Virus record (IMG/VR): IMGVR_UViG_3300046467_000510
Span: 1 to 51,901 of that record
Origin: a virus
Reading direction: 5' to 3' (one strand)
DNA length: 51,901 bases
Shown here: positions 15,066-24,325 of the stretch, in pieces
Layout of the letters: the number at the start of each line of letters is the position of its first letter
Position numbering within the stretch: the stretch's first letter is position 1
The notes under the pieces: generated by a model
What the model was told of the DNA's origin: nothing
Seen by the model: the letters and a program-made list of their open reading frames with translations, nothing else
Databases searched by the model: none
Program-made: the position numbers and the translations under genes

Positions 15066-15370
15066 CCGGACGTGTCATGCGCGGCCTACCGGCTGGCGAA
15101 TGGAACGAAGCGGATATTCGACACGCTTGCCGGTGCGCTTTCCGTCAAACGGTTAACGTTAACGCCGAAGCATTATTTCTTATTGCGCTCGCACAGTTAA
15201 CCAAACAGCCTTACGACGTAATCGCTAAAGACACGTTAATGAAACCAAGTAGCGCGAAATGGTTACTCATACAATGTGGCGACGACAGTATTGCGCGCCA
15301 AGGCGTTATCCGTATGCAACGCCTTCGACAACGCATCGCACATCGCGTTCTTAGTTTGACGAAACGATAG
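15062..15370 (+). CDS. Small basic protein of unknown function
   Basis: A 102 aa frame that starts with TTG inside the nuclease stop, or with ATG 15077. It is rich in Arg and Cys near the start ('ADIRHACRCAFRQT') and looks all-helical. 'MRGLPAGEWNEADIRHACR' could be an N-terminal helical domain. No family is recognised. Its place between nuclease and portal suggests a packaging accessory. Confidence 0.6.
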   Translation: MTGRVMRGLPAGEWNEADIRHACRCAFRQTVNVNAEALFLIALAQLTKQPYDVIAKDTLMKPSSAKWLLIQCGDDSIARQGVIRMQRLRQRIAHRVLSLTKR

Positions 15371-15393
15371 ACAGCGACCATAGTTATAACGAC

Positions 15394-17748
15394 ATGCAAA
15401 CTCCACTTAGCGCACGGTTTAACGCAGCAGCCAAAGCGTTTGTCGGTATCTTTAGCGACAACGCTGCCAGACAGGCGCACGGTCTACTAAGCGGTGTCCT
15501 GTCGGGCCAAGGCGACCCTCCGTATCGAGGCGCAACAAACATTCTCGACGCCTATAGCACGATGCCGTGGCTTCGTTCGGTTAGCCAACGCATCGCAACG
15601 TCAGTCGCAACATCCGCAACACAATGGAAACTCTACGCGCCGAAGTCAAAAAGAAAACGCGATGCCAGAGTTATTCAACGGACAGCCGGAACGGTTGAAC
15701 GACAAGCGTTAATTACTAAGGCGGCCGACGACGTTGTTGAAATCGAAAGCCATATCTTGCTCGACGCGTTAAACCAAGCGAACTCATACATGGTGGGGCA
15801 GAGCTTATTTAAGGTTACGCAAATCCATCTCGACCTTCTTGGCGAGGCGTTTTGGATTAAGGAACGAAACAGTTTTGGTGCGCCGGTTGAGTTTTGGCCT
15901 GTACCGCCTGATTGGGTTCAAGAAACCCCAACACCTGACAACCGAAACTTCCGCGTGAGCTTTAAAGGATGGCAGGGTGAGATTCCGGATACCGAAGTGT
16001 TATGGATGGCTGACCTCAATCCTGCGAATCCGTACGGACGAGGAACGGGTCTTGCACGGTCGCTATCTGACGAACTTGAGACGGATGAGTACGCGGCGAA
16101 GCATACGCGTCAACTCTTTTTTAATCGGGCGCGACCCGACATGATTATTTGGCCCAAGCAACAAGGCGCACACGATATCGGTCTTCAGCAAGACCAAGTA
16201 CGACGCTTAGAAGAACGATGGCTTGATGGACACCAAGGTTTCTGGCGAGCGTTCAAACCGTTCTTTGTCGGTCGAGAAATTGAAGTTCACGAAGTCAATC
16301 AGTCTCTTCGCGACCTCCAACTTGTTGAACTAAGACAGTTCGAGCGAGACATGATCGTGCAGGTCTTCGGCATTCCTCCTGAACTCCTCGGGATTCTTTC
16401 AAATAGTAATCGCGCCACGATCGATAGCGCTGACTATTTATTTTCTAGATGGGCAATCTTACCGCGCTTGGAATTCTTACGATCGCAGTTACAAGAACGG
16501 CTCGTTCCCGAATACGACGACCGACTGATTTTAGATTACGTTTCGCCCGTTCAAGAGGACCGCGCTTATATGCTCGACGCTGCAAAAGCAGCACCGTGGG
16601 CGATGAAGGTTGATGAATGGCGCGTGTTGCAAGGTCAGGAACCTCTTGGCGACAACCACGGCCAAGTTCATTTAGTTCCAACAACCCTCGTTCCGGTCGA
16701 GTCGCCGCGAACGCCTCCCGCACCTGTTCCAGCAACGGGTGGCGATGTTATTCCGGCCAACGTTGAGGAGTTAAGTCTTCAAGACCACCTTCAAGTTTTT
16801 AAAGACGCATGCGACACCGAAGCCGTAGATATCGTTCTTCGTGAACTCGCAACCAACCGAAGCGAGTTGATCGACATCTGGAAGCGCCTTGACGAAGAAG
16901 AACCTGTTGTGATGAAGCGTGTTCGTAAACACATTAACGAATTAAGTAATCGCGTAACACTAGAAGACCTGAATGGACTCACGAACGGCCCAGACCTTGA
17001 GCGCCTAATCCGGTTAGATGAATGGCTGAACGAATTTAATGACCTTATGTTTGAGACATGGCGATCAAGCTGGATGCTCGGCGCTCGTTACGGAGCCGAA
17101 GATATTGATATTGAATTAGTTCGCTCTGCAGCCAATTTAATTAAAGAAGACGGTCAGTCGTATGAGTTCAACGTTGTGAACCCTATTGCTGTGAACTGGG
17201 CCAAAATTCACGGCGCTGAGTTTGTTCAAGAGATTGGACTTGCGACGAAGCAAGCGATTCGAAATTCTGTCTCGGTAGCGATGGTCGAAGGACTCGCGTC
17301 CGAAGTTGAGGCCGCTGAACTATTGAAAATCAAAATCGGCTTAACAGATAAGCAGCAGCAAGCCGTCCACAATTACAACGTGCGACTTAAAAGCTCTCGA
17401 CCGGATTTGAATTACGCGGAACGAATGAAGCGTGTTAAGCGATACCAAAAATCTAAAGTGGCGCTCCGAGCGATGACGATTGCACGAACAGAACTTGCGT
17501 TTGCGAGCGCGGCAGGACAACGTGGCTTATGGGAGAAGGCGGCTAAGGACGGACTCATCAAATTAAATATGATGAAAAAGAAATGGATTGGAACGTTCGA
17601 TAAGCGCCAATGTGCTATCTGTAAAACGCTTAGCAAGTCTCCCCCGATAGCGTATGAGAAAACGTGGCCGGTCGGGATTAATACGTACGCGGATGCTCCA
17701 GCGCATCCCAACTGTCGATGTCGAACGTCCCTAGTTCGCGCAAAGTAA
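15394..17748 (+). CDS. Portal protein fused to a MuF-like head morphogenesis domain
   Basis: At 784 aa this is far longer than a usual portal (about 400-500 aa). The first part is portal-like: 'YRGATNILDAYSTMPWLRSV', 'LPRLEFLRSQLQERLVPEYD' and 'FGIPPELLGILSNSNRATI', ending in a proline-rich linker near residue 445. The last part has the Mu gpF/SPP1 gp7 signature: 'RTELAFASAAGQRGLWEKA', 'WIGTFDKRQCAICKTLS' and 'HPNCRCR', a likely Zn site. The fusion would place one MuF-like domain on each portal subunit. No frameshift or stop interrupts it. Confidence 0.87.
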   Translation: MQTPLSARFNAAAKAFVGIFSDNAARQAHGLLSGVLSGQGDPPYRGATNILDAYSTMPWLRSVSQRIATSVATSATQWKLYAPKSKRKRDARVIQRTAGTVERQALITKAADDVVEIESHILLDALNQANSYMVGQSLFKVTQIHLDLLGEAFWIKERNSFGAPVEFWPVPPDWVQETPTPDNRNFRVSFKGWQGEIPDTEVLWMADLNPANPYGRGTGLARSLSDELETDEYAAKHTRQLFFNRARPDMIIWPKQQGAHDIGLQQDQVRRLEERWLDGHQGFWRAFKPFFVGREIEVHEVNQSLRDLQLVELRQFERDMIVQVFGIPPELLGILSNSNRATIDSADYLFSRWAILPRLEFLRSQLQERLVPEYDDRLILDYVSPVQEDRAYMLDAAKAAPWAMKVDEWRVLQGQEPLGDNHGQVHLVPTTLVPVESPRTPPAPVPATGGDVIPANVEELSLQDHLQVFKDACDTEAVDIVLRELATNRSELIDIWKRLDEEEPVVMKRVRKHINELSNRVTLEDLNGLTNGPDLERLIRLDEWLNEFNDLMFETWRSSWMLGARYGAEDIDIELVRSAANLIKEDGQSYEFNVVNPIAVNWAKIHGAEFVQEIGLATKQAIRNSVSVAMVEGLASEVEAAELLKIKIGLTDKQQQAVHNYNVRLKSSRPDLNYAERMKRVKRYQKSKVALRAMTIARTELAFASAAGQRGLWEKAAKDGLIKLNMMKKKWIGTFDKRQCAICKTLSKSPPIAYEKTWPVGINTYADAPAHPNCRCRTSLVRAK

Positions 17749-17912
17749 AGTTCAGGCAGATCAACGTCGAGGTCGACACAATGGAAGACCTCATTCAGTA
17801 CTTGGAGAAGTACAAACTGTTTAAACCCAGAAGTGATACGCTAAGTTCACATCGACAACCGGAACAGAAAGCCGAACCCGTTAAGAGAGAACAGGGTGGC
17901 TTGTTTGATTAA
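17718..17912 (+). CDS. Small acidic-basic protein, unknown
   Basis: A 64 aa frame overlapping the portal end by 31 bases and filling the space to the next gene. 'VDTMEDLIQYLEKYKLF' is a likely amphipathic helix; the tail is charged and ends in GGLFD. No family is recognised. The short upstream region has no strong Shine-Dalgarno, so expression may rely on coupling to the portal gene. Confidence 0.45.
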   Translation: MSNVPSSRKVKFRQINVEVDTMEDLIQYLEKYKLFKPRSDTLSSHRQPEQKAEPVKREQGGLFD

Positions 17913-17929
17913 CCGGTTAAGGAGGGGTC

Positions 17930-18187
17930 ATGGGGTGGCTAACACTTGGCATGAAGCTTCTGCCTTACATAGTTGAGGCTGTTAGCTGGGTTGAAAAGTT
18001 CGTTACTGAAAAAGGCCAGCGCAAGCAGGACGCCGCTGTCTATATGGTCAAGTCAACGCTCAACCTTGTAGAGGCTGGAGCTAATAGAAACCTTTTAGAT
18101 GACGACGACGTTGAGGCGGCGACGAGATCCGTAATTGACTCCGTCGTTCATCTCCAGAATCTCATCGCCAAAAAACGTAGTGAGTAA
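17930..18187 (+). CDS. Small protein with a hydrophobic N-terminus
   Basis: An 85 aa protein with an excellent Shine-Dalgarno (AAGGAGGGG) before its ATG. The start 'MGWLTLGMKLLPYIVEAVSW' is a short hydrophobic or amphipathic helix, and the rest is charged and helical. It could be membrane-associated or a minor head protein. No family is recognised. Confidence 0.65.
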   Translation: MGWLTLGMKLLPYIVEAVSWVEKFVTEKGQRKQDAAVYMVKSTLNLVEAGANRNLLDDDDVEAATRSVIDSVVHLQNLIAKKRSE

Positions 18188-18857
18188 ACCAGTTCGGCCT
18201 TACGTTCTGAGTCCCCATAACGTGGACACCAGAATTGTCGACAACGAAGTTATCGCGACCCCTCGTCGGCAGCGCGTGGCGATTACTGGCGCGGGAAGAT
18301 CAATGAAAGACCTCCCGTGGAACGACCCGACGTGGGAGTTGTGGGGTATTAATAATTTCTGGAACGCGATGCGTGACGAAGAAGACCGCCTTCGTGCTGA
18401 CAGGTGGTTTGAATTACATCCTCCGACAACAGACATTCAAGACCCGTTCGATATGATCTGGCTTAGAGACTGCCCAGTACCTATCTATACGACAGAGCCA
18501 TTTCCCGATAACCCGAACGCAGTTGTCTTTCCGGTGGACGAACTCGCCGCCAATTATCGCGACTATTTCGCTTGCACCTTCGCGTATCAAATCGCCTTTG
18601 CGATTGATGAAGGTTTTAAAGAAATCGCTGTACACGGACTAGAGCTTGCGTACGGGACGCAACGCGAAGCGACAGTCGAACGATCTTGTGTCGACTGGTG
18701 GCTCGGTTATGCGGAAGGCCGAGGAATTAAAATAACAATTCCAGAAGGCGACCATGTTGCAACACACTGGCGTCGGTACGGTTTCGACTATTGGCCGGAA
18801 GCGCGTACGGTCGAGCAATACGTAGGTTCGTTAATAGGACGGAAGGTGGCTGAATAA
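18180..18857 (+). CDS. Rossmann-like head-module protein, copy 1
   Basis: About 225 aa. 'RVAITGAGRSMKDLPWNDPTWELWGIN' is broken up in pattern as G-x-x-x-S-x-x-D-L, then W/Y-E-L/I-W-x-x-N. The same arrangement is found in the gene at 22715, which also shares 'WIRDCP'-like and 'EGFKEIAVHGLEL'-like segments. The fold looks Rossmann-like, of the MptE/DUF115 or sugar-nucleotide type, and its role is unknown. The frame is open from 18135, but GTG 18180 overlaps the previous stop by eight bases and fits operon spacing better. Confidence 0.6.
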   Translation: MSKPVRPYVLSPHNVDTRIVDNEVIATPRRQRVAITGAGRSMKDLPWNDPTWELWGINNFWNAMRDEEDRLRADRWFELHPPTTDIQDPFDMIWLRDCPVPIYTTEPFPDNPNAVVFPVDELAANYRDYFACTFAYQIAFAIDEGFKEIAVHGLELAYGTQREATVERSCVDWWLGYAEGRGIKITIPEGDHVATHWRRYGFDYWPEARTVEQYVGSLIGRKVAE

Positions 18858-18864
18858 TTCGGAC

Positions 18865-18893
18865 TTGACACTTTTTACTTTGCTCACCATATT
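18865..18893 (+). promoter_or_regulatory. Candidate sigma-70-type promoter before the capsid genes
   Basis: TTGACA at 18865-18870 and CATATT at 18888-18893 are 17 bases apart, in a 142-base gap in front of the prohead protease gene. The -35 box is perfect and the -10 matches four of six consensus bases. It is the only large gap in the head module, so a boost to capsid expression makes sense. Confidence 0.5.
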
Positions 18894-18999
18894 GGTGGTG
18901 GGTCGATGTGTAGTGGGAAATCGGGACGAGGTCTGACTGACGTGTTGCTCTCCACCACGCCAGTCAGTTCGTCCCGCCTCTCGCAACCAAAGGACCGTT

Positions 19000-20508
19000 A
19001 TGAGTAGACCACAAAACTTAGTCAATCTAAGCGATTGGAAACAGACTGTGCTTCGCGATGCTGATGAAGCCGAGTCGACTGTTTTACTTCGCAAACAATT
19101 CGTAACCGAAGTCGAAGCTCTTGAAGACCGGTCAATTAAATTCATTATTACTACGGGTTCCGCCGACCGAGAGAACGACGTTATCGATCCAAGTGGATGG
19201 GACGTATCGAACTACCTTAAGAATCCGGTCGTGTTGTTCGCTCACGATTATGGTTCGTTACCAGTTGCTAGAACAACAGAGTTGGTACAACACGGCGATA
19301 AGCTTATTGCAATTGCTGAGTTTGCAAGCGCCGAACTCAATCCGATGGCTGAGCAAGTTTTTAATATGCTCAAGCAGGGTTTCTTAAAAGGTGCCAGCGT
19401 TGGCTTTCGACCGACGTCGTTTCAATACAACGACGAGCGCGGTGGCGTAGATTTTACCGGCCAAGAGTTATTAGAATTTTCAGTCGTACCTGTTCCGGCG
19501 AACGCCCAAGCGCTTATGGCTGCTGGACTAGACGACATCGATACTGAGTTACTTCGACAGTGGGCGACAGAAACGCTTGAAGCTATTGGGAAAGGTGTTT
19601 CCCCTAAGAACGTGTCAGAAGAAACAGCGCCTATGGATACGCCTTGGCGTCGACCAACCCTCGGCCAGTTTACAGAGGAGCCGTGGGACGGTTTAACTAA
19701 TAGAAAGAAACGAAACATCTCGGGACATTACGCGTGGGCAACAGCCGCCATTCCTGACACGTTTGGCGATATGAAACTTCCACATCATCGTCCCGACGAC
19801 GGGTTCGTTGTGTGGAGAGGCGTTGTCGCCGCGAGTGCAAGGCTGAACCAAACGAACTTTCCGGACGGAGACCTCAAGAAGGTTCAACGGCACCTTGCGA
19901 AACACTTTGAAGAGTTCGATCGGACAGCGCCTTGGCTTCGCGATGCTGAAGCGTGGCTGAAGTTTACTGAGCGTCGAGATGAGTTTATTAAGACGCGAGG
20001 GAACGAACCTGTTAGCGAGGAGCAGCTTGCTGAGCTATTAGCCGATTCTGGATTTGAAGACGAAGCGATCACGTTAATGACTTCTGACGAACTAACGTCG
20101 GAGTCTGTAGTCGAACTAGTCCAAAAAGAAATTACAGAAGACCACATGGAAGACATGGATGCGTTTGCTGACGGTGTTCGAAAGCAGATGAACGATATCA
20201 AGTTCGCTGTCCGAGCCGCCATCAAACATGTTGACGACTTTCAAAATAGTTATCGAGGTGCCGACGCCAAATACAGCCCAGAAAAAACGGAGGAAGAATC
20301 CGTTGTTGATCGCAATAGCTTGGAAGAGGGCATCGTGCTAGAGTTATTTGAGAGCGATGCTAAAAAAGAACAGAGCGAAGAAGTAATTGCGGTCGACCAA
20401 ACGCTTTTGGCTGATGCCATACGAAGTGGACTTAGTGAAACGGTGATCGAGCTAGTTAATTTAGAAACGAAAAAAGCGGTCAACGCGATGCGCGGTCGAA
20501 TCGATTAG
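19000..20508 (+). CDS. Prohead protease with long scaffold-like C-terminal region
   Basis: A 502 aa protein. The first 170 residues are an HK97/S78-type prohead protease: 'RSIKFIITTGSADRENDVID', 'NPVVLFAHDYG' with the catalytic His, and 'FLKGASVGFRP' with the catalytic Ser. 'LLEFSVVPVPANAQAL' closes the domain. A second segment (about 210-320) with 'KLPHHRPDDGFVVWRGVVAA' and 'VQRHLAKHF' recurs in phage protease fusions. The last 180 residues are acidic and helical, as in scaffolds. It probably acts as protease plus internal scaffold and precedes the capsid gene directly. Confidence 0.9.
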   Translation: MSRPQNLVNLSDWKQTVLRDADEAESTVLLRKQFVTEVEALEDRSIKFIITTGSADRENDVIDPSGWDVSNYLKNPVVLFAHDYGSLPVARTTELVQHGDKLIAIAEFASAELNPMAEQVFNMLKQGFLKGASVGFRPTSFQYNDERGGVDFTGQELLEFSVVPVPANAQALMAAGLDDIDTELLRQWATETLEAIGKGVSPKNVSEETAPMDTPWRRPTLGQFTEEPWDGLTNRKKRNISGHYAWATAAIPDTFGDMKLPHHRPDDGFVVWRGVVAASARLNQTNFPDGDLKKVQRHLAKHFEEFDRTAPWLRDAEAWLKFTERRDEFIKTRGNEPVSEEQLAELLADSGFEDEAITLMTSDELTSESVVELVQKEITEDHMEDMDAFADGVRKQMNDIKFAVRAAIKHVDDFQNSYRGADAKYSPEKTEEESVVDRNSLEEGIVLELFESDAKKEQSEEVIAVDQTLLADAIRSGLSETVIELVNLETKKAVNAMRGRID

Positions 20509-20517
20509 GAGAACGCT

Positions 20518-21804
20518 ATGAGCAAACAGGGAATGACTCGGGAGGAGCTTGGAGATTTCGTTGTCGAAACCTCTATTCCTGCTCTCAAAAATCAACTTGG
20601 CGAAGATGTCGCTAAGTTGGTATCAGACAACATTGAAAAGATGGCCTCCGATCCAAATGGCCCGTGGGCTAAGGCGACCAACACCGCAGGCGGTCTCCTT
20701 AATGGTCGGCAGCAGAGTGCGCCAATAAAACAACGCGAAAAAGGTATGGCCTTCGCAAGAGTCGTTCGCGCGATGGCTGCTGCCCGTATGAACAAGATGG
20801 GCGCTGAAGGTGCCACTAACGTATTGCGTTCATGGGGCGACGACGACATTGCCGACACCATGCAAGCAGCACAAACGAAAGCTCTCGCGGCTGGCGATGC
20901 TACGGCTGGAGGGTTTTTAGTACCGACAGAATTCAGTAACGAGGTTATTGAACTTCTACGGGCGCAGTCGGTTGTTCGAAAGCTTGGCGCACGAACAGTT
21001 CAGATGCCGACCGGGACGTTGAAGTACCCGAAGATTGCAACTGGCGCGAACGCCACCTACATTGGCGAAAACGTCAACGTTGGGAAGAGCGAAGAAACGT
21101 TTGGTCAGTTGACGCTTACGTTTAAAAAGCTCGCCGTGTTAACGCCAATCTCTAACGACCTTCTTCGCTATAGCTCTCCAAGCGCCGACGCGATTGTTCG
21201 CGACGACTTGGTAAGCGCGATGGCGACAAAAGAAGACACGTCGTTCCTGCGAGGCGCTGGAACAGACGCGACCCCGAAGGGTCTGTTGAACTGGTGTTTG
21301 GCTGACCAAAAGATCGCGTCGAACTTAACTGTCAATCTTGCCAACATTACTGACGACCTCGGTCAGTTGGTGGTGAAGTTAAAACAAGCCGACATCCCGA
21401 TGATTTCTCCGGGTTGGGTGATGGCTCCTCGTACCGAACAGAAACTTGCGACCATTCAGAATGCGAATGGTGCGTTTGTATTTCGTGACGAGATTATTCG
21501 TGGCACATTGTGGGGATGGCCGGTTGGTATAACAACCAACGTTCCCATTACGCTCGACACGACAGGCGCTGGGAGCGACAACGAGTCTGAAATTTATCTT
21601 GTCGATTTCGCGCAGGTCATTATTGGCGAGTCGGCTGGTCTCATTGTTGACTCATCACAAGAGGCCGCCTACCACGACGGATCAAACGTCCAAGCCGCCT
21701 TCAGTCTCGACCAGACTGTTGTTCGTGCAATAGCTGAACACGATTTAGGAATGCGCCACGACAAAGCAATTGCGATGTTGACAGGCGTTACGTGGACTCC
21801 ATAG
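20518..21804 (+). CDS. HK97-fold major capsid protein
   Basis: 428 aa with AGGAGA before the ATG. The N-terminal 110 residues are helical and charged, like a delta domain that the upstream protease would cut off. The capsid fold follows: 'GDATAGGFLVPTEFSNEVIE', 'ARTVQMPTGTLKYPKIATGA', 'FGQLTLTFKKLAVLTPIS', 'RGAGTDATPKGLLNW' and 'GWPVGITTNVP'. These strings match the phage_capsid family. A cut near 'AAGDATAGGF' would be expected. Whether HK97-style cross-links form cannot be judged. Confidence 0.95.
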   Translation: MSKQGMTREELGDFVVETSIPALKNQLGEDVAKLVSDNIEKMASDPNGPWAKATNTAGGLLNGRQQSAPIKQREKGMAFARVVRAMAAARMNKMGAEGATNVLRSWGDDDIADTMQAAQTKALAAGDATAGGFLVPTEFSNEVIELLRAQSVVRKLGARTVQMPTGTLKYPKIATGANATYIGENVNVGKSEETFGQLTLTFKKLAVLTPISNDLLRYSSPSADAIVRDDLVSAMATKEDTSFLRGAGTDATPKGLLNWCLADQKIASNLTVNLANITDDLGQLVVKLKQADIPMISPGWVMAPRTEQKLATIQNANGAFVFRDEIIRGTLWGWPVGITTNVPITLDTTGAGSDNESEIYLVDFAQVIIGESAGLIVDSSQEAAYHDGSNVQAAFSLDQTVVRAIAEHDLGMRHDKAIAMLTGVTWTP

Positions 21805-21841
21805 GCCGCTGGCGAACTTAATTGCGGATGAGGTGTAGAAC

Positions 21842-22465
21842 ATGATTACAAGGGACGTTGCTCAAATTAAATCGCTAAGCGCGGTCATCGTAAAGTCTTA
21901 CGACGCAAGTTGCGGCAGTAACGACGGAACGACTAGTAACGAGGTTAAGGGTCGGATCATTGACCGTCTTGGCCTTGGAACTGGTTATACCGCCGCACTC
22001 ATAAGCGCTACAGGCTGGGGTGACATTGGAACAAGTACGGCGTCTGGCACGAAGTTTATGACGGTGGGTGCGCGTTTACTCCATTCGAGTACAACGTGTG
22101 CTGATGACTTTAGTGAACTGTCGACAGCGCATCGTGCTACTAACCAAGCGTTGTTCTTAACAGGCAACACAACCTCCACGCTTGCTAGTGGCTTTATGGC
22201 TACCTCAACAAGCGTTGGAACGTTTGGTGTCTTTACAGCTACGGCCACGGGAAGCGCGGCCGGAGAGTCGAATGCGTTTTTGGATCTGACAGGCGCGCAA
22301 CGTTTCATTCAGGCGGCACTGTTATGGAATGCGAACGCAAGTAGCTCTGGCGGCTCGGCGTTGCATGAGGCCGGTGTAGACATTTCGTTTGGCGCACCCG
22401 ACGTGGTACCGCTAATGACGACGTCGACTGCACCTGTCTATCTGACAACGTGTAACGACGCATAA
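21842..22465 (+). CDS. Putative head decoration or auxiliary protein
   Basis: 207 aa, low in charge and rich in Ala, Ser, Thr and Gly ('TTSTLASGFMATSTSVGTFG'). This composition is common in β-rich structural proteins. It starts 38 bases after the capsid gene with a GAGGTG Shine-Dalgarno. The position right after the capsid gene suits a decoration protein. No family is recognised. Confidence 0.6.
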   Translation: MITRDVAQIKSLSAVIVKSYDASCGSNDGTTSNEVKGRIIDRLGLGTGYTAALISATGWGDIGTSTASGTKFMTVGARLLHSSTTCADDFSELSTAHRATNQALFLTGNTTSTLASGFMATSTSVGTFGVFTATATGSAAGESNAFLDLTGAQRFIQAALLWNANASSSGGSALHEAGVDISFGAPDVVPLMTTSTAPVYLTTCNDA

Positions 22466-22472
22466 AGTCCTC

Positions 22473-22718
22473 ATGGTTAAGGTCGAGGTTGTTGGACGAC
22501 CTTTATCGCTTAGACCAAGAGGTCCGATGTTTCAGGTTGGCGAGAGGTTTTCGTTAGACGACACCAACCCTGAACATGCGAGCTATATTAGGCGTGGCTG
22601 GGTTCGTTTGGTCCCAGTCGCGCCTTTTTTACGTAGTAAGAAAAAGTCGGTTATCGACCCACCCGCCGACAAGATGGTTCGTAGATCCAAAACAAAAAGA
22701 AAAGGACGGAGAGCATGA
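22473..22718 (+). CDS. Small head-module protein, unknown
   Basis: 81 aa. 'RPRGPMFQVGERFSLDD' and 'ASYIRRGWVRLV' resemble short structural proteins of phage head operons; the tail is very basic (KMVRRSKTKRKGRRA). It overlaps the next gene by four bases (ATGA). No family is assigned. Confidence 0.55.
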   Translation: MVKVEVVGRPLSLRPRGPMFQVGERFSLDDTNPEHASYIRRGWVRLVPVAPFLRSKKKSVIDPPADKMVRRSKTKRKGRRA

Positions 22719-23659
22719 GTAGCCACATCGACGCGAAAGAAGCAGAGCCGGGGAGCGGTGTTCGCTTTGATCATAAAGCGGATAACGGGTTCGACTTAAA
22801 GATTATCGATAAAGAGAGAGCCATTGTTGAAGGGACTCCTAAACGTGACAAGGTTGCGATAGTTGGATTCGCCACGTCGAGTAGAGACTTGGCACCGTTT
22901 GATGATCCGTCGTATGAGATTTGGACACTAAACCAAATTTATCGACACGTTCCTCGCTGTAGTAGGCATTTCGATATCCATTCCTATTGGGAAGAGGACA
23001 ACGTTGAAGGTACGGATCATCGTGGTTGGATACGCGACTGTCCGAGGCCCGTCTACATGCACGACACGGAGAAGGACCTCCCAAATAGTGTTCGGTATCC
23101 GATTGAAAAGGTTATCGAGATGGCAGGAATCGACTACTTCACCAGCACGGTCGCGTTCGAAGTTGGTCTGGCAATGTTGGAGGGGTTTAAAACGATAGGA
23201 CTTTACGGAATCGATTTAATTGTTGGGACAGAGTACGCAGAACAGAAAGCGTGTTTAGAATTCTGGCTCGGCTTAGCTCATGGGAAAGGGATTGAAGTTA
23301 TTATTCCGGGTCAGTCGGCGCTCCTAAAACAATCGCATCGTTATGGATACGAACGCGAGCCGGACTTTGGTCCTTTAAAAATTAGCGAAGTGTCGAATCG
23401 AATCGACCATCTATCGACGGAGCGCAATCGAAAGATGGCGCTGATAAACGCCTTAGACGGAGCGTTGGCTGAGAACGAACGCAAGGTAAGACAGATCGAC
23501 GAACTGACTCCGAAGGAACGGATGAACGTGTTACAAGAACAGAGAGGCGAGGCTCTCGCAACAATAGCGACTATCGACGGAGCAGTACAGGAGGCGACAT
23601 ATTGGCGCGACCTGTTTACGCTTCGTGGTCGTGGTGCGGTTGTGAACTCGAATATGTAG
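22715..23659 (+). CDS. Rossmann-like head-module protein, copy 2 with coiled tail
   Basis: 314 aa. Residues about 45-215 repeat the pattern of the 18180 gene: 'KVAIVGFATSSRDLAPFDDP', 'YEIWTLNQIY', 'WIRDCPRPVY', 'EGFKTIGLYGIDLI' and 'FWLGLAHGKGIEV'. The remaining 90 residues form a charged coiled-coil-like helix ('ERMNVLQEQRGEALATIAT'). The two proteins flank the capsid genes, so a head-linked role is possible. A nucleotide or sugar-nucleotide binding role is only suggested by fold. Confidence 0.62.
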   Translation: MSSHIDAKEAEPGSGVRFDHKADNGFDLKIIDKERAIVEGTPKRDKVAIVGFATSSRDLAPFDDPSYEIWTLNQIYRHVPRCSRHFDIHSYWEEDNVEGTDHRGWIRDCPRPVYMHDTEKDLPNSVRYPIEKVIEMAGIDYFTSTVAFEVGLAMLEGFKTIGLYGIDLIVGTEYAEQKACLEFWLGLAHGKGIEVIIPGQSALLKQSHRYGYEREPDFGPLKISEVSNRIDHLSTERNRKMALINALDGALAENERKVRQIDELTPKERMNVLQEQRGEALATIATIDGAVQEATYWRDLFTLRGRGAVVNSNM

Positions 23660-24325
23660 ATGCTGACCGTCTGTACTAGTAGTACTGAATCTCAACTCGC
23701 GTATCTAGGCGACCTAATGACGATGTTAGGCGTGACAGCCTCGTCATCAGGAATGGACCTTGCGCTGACACAGGCGAGCGGATGGGCCGAACGCTACGTC
23801 GGGTTCCCGTTACGTCGACAGGTGTACGAAGAGACGGTGGCTAGTTACGGCTCTCAAAACTTAATGCTCAGCCGCACCCCAATCATAAAGGTGCAGCGTT
23901 TTTTTGATTCGACTAGCACATGCGAAGCGACGGAATTTCAATCGAGCGAATATCGTGTTGCGGACCCCGAGGCTGGATTTATAGGGCGCGATCAAGGTTT
24001 CAGATGGACAGCGCAAGAGCGATACAGTCTTGGGAGTTACGTGGTTCCTCACAGCGAACTGAAGCCTTGGCTCGTGGTGTACGAAGCGGGATTTCAGTTT
24101 CCAGAAACGTCAAGTACCGACAGCAAATGGGCGACGACAACAACAGCCAACACGTTACCGCCAACTATCGAAAGAGCCGTTCTAATTCGCGCAGCAGAAA
24201 TGTATCAAGGCATGTCCAGCGTTAAGAGCATGAAGGTTGGCCCGTTGTCTGTTACGTATTCAAGCGAAGGATATGACACGCCACAAACGTTACTGCGACC
24301 GTTTATGAGGATTGAGACCACCTGA
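23660..24325 (+). CDS. Head-tail connector protein (gp6-like)
   Basis: 221 aa. The N-terminal helical part, 'YLGDLMTMLGVT' to 'GWAERYVGFPLRRQ', and 'LPPTIERAVLIRAAEMYQG' match the α-helical adaptor proteins that bind below the portal. A β-rich insert sits between them. It starts immediately after the previous stop, and its own stop overlaps the next ATG. Synteny (capsid, adaptor, stopper, gp10-like, terminator) supports the call. Confidence 0.72.
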   Translation: MLTVCTSSTESQLAYLGDLMTMLGVTASSSGMDLALTQASGWAERYVGFPLRRQVYEETVASYGSQNLMLSRTPIIKVQRFFDSTSTCEATEFQSSEYRVADPEAGFIGRDQGFRWTAQERYSLGSYVVPHSELKPWLVVYEAGFQFPETSSTDSKWATTTTANTLPPTIERAVLIRAAEMYQGMSSVKSMKVGPLSVTYSSEGYDTPQTLLRPFMRIETT

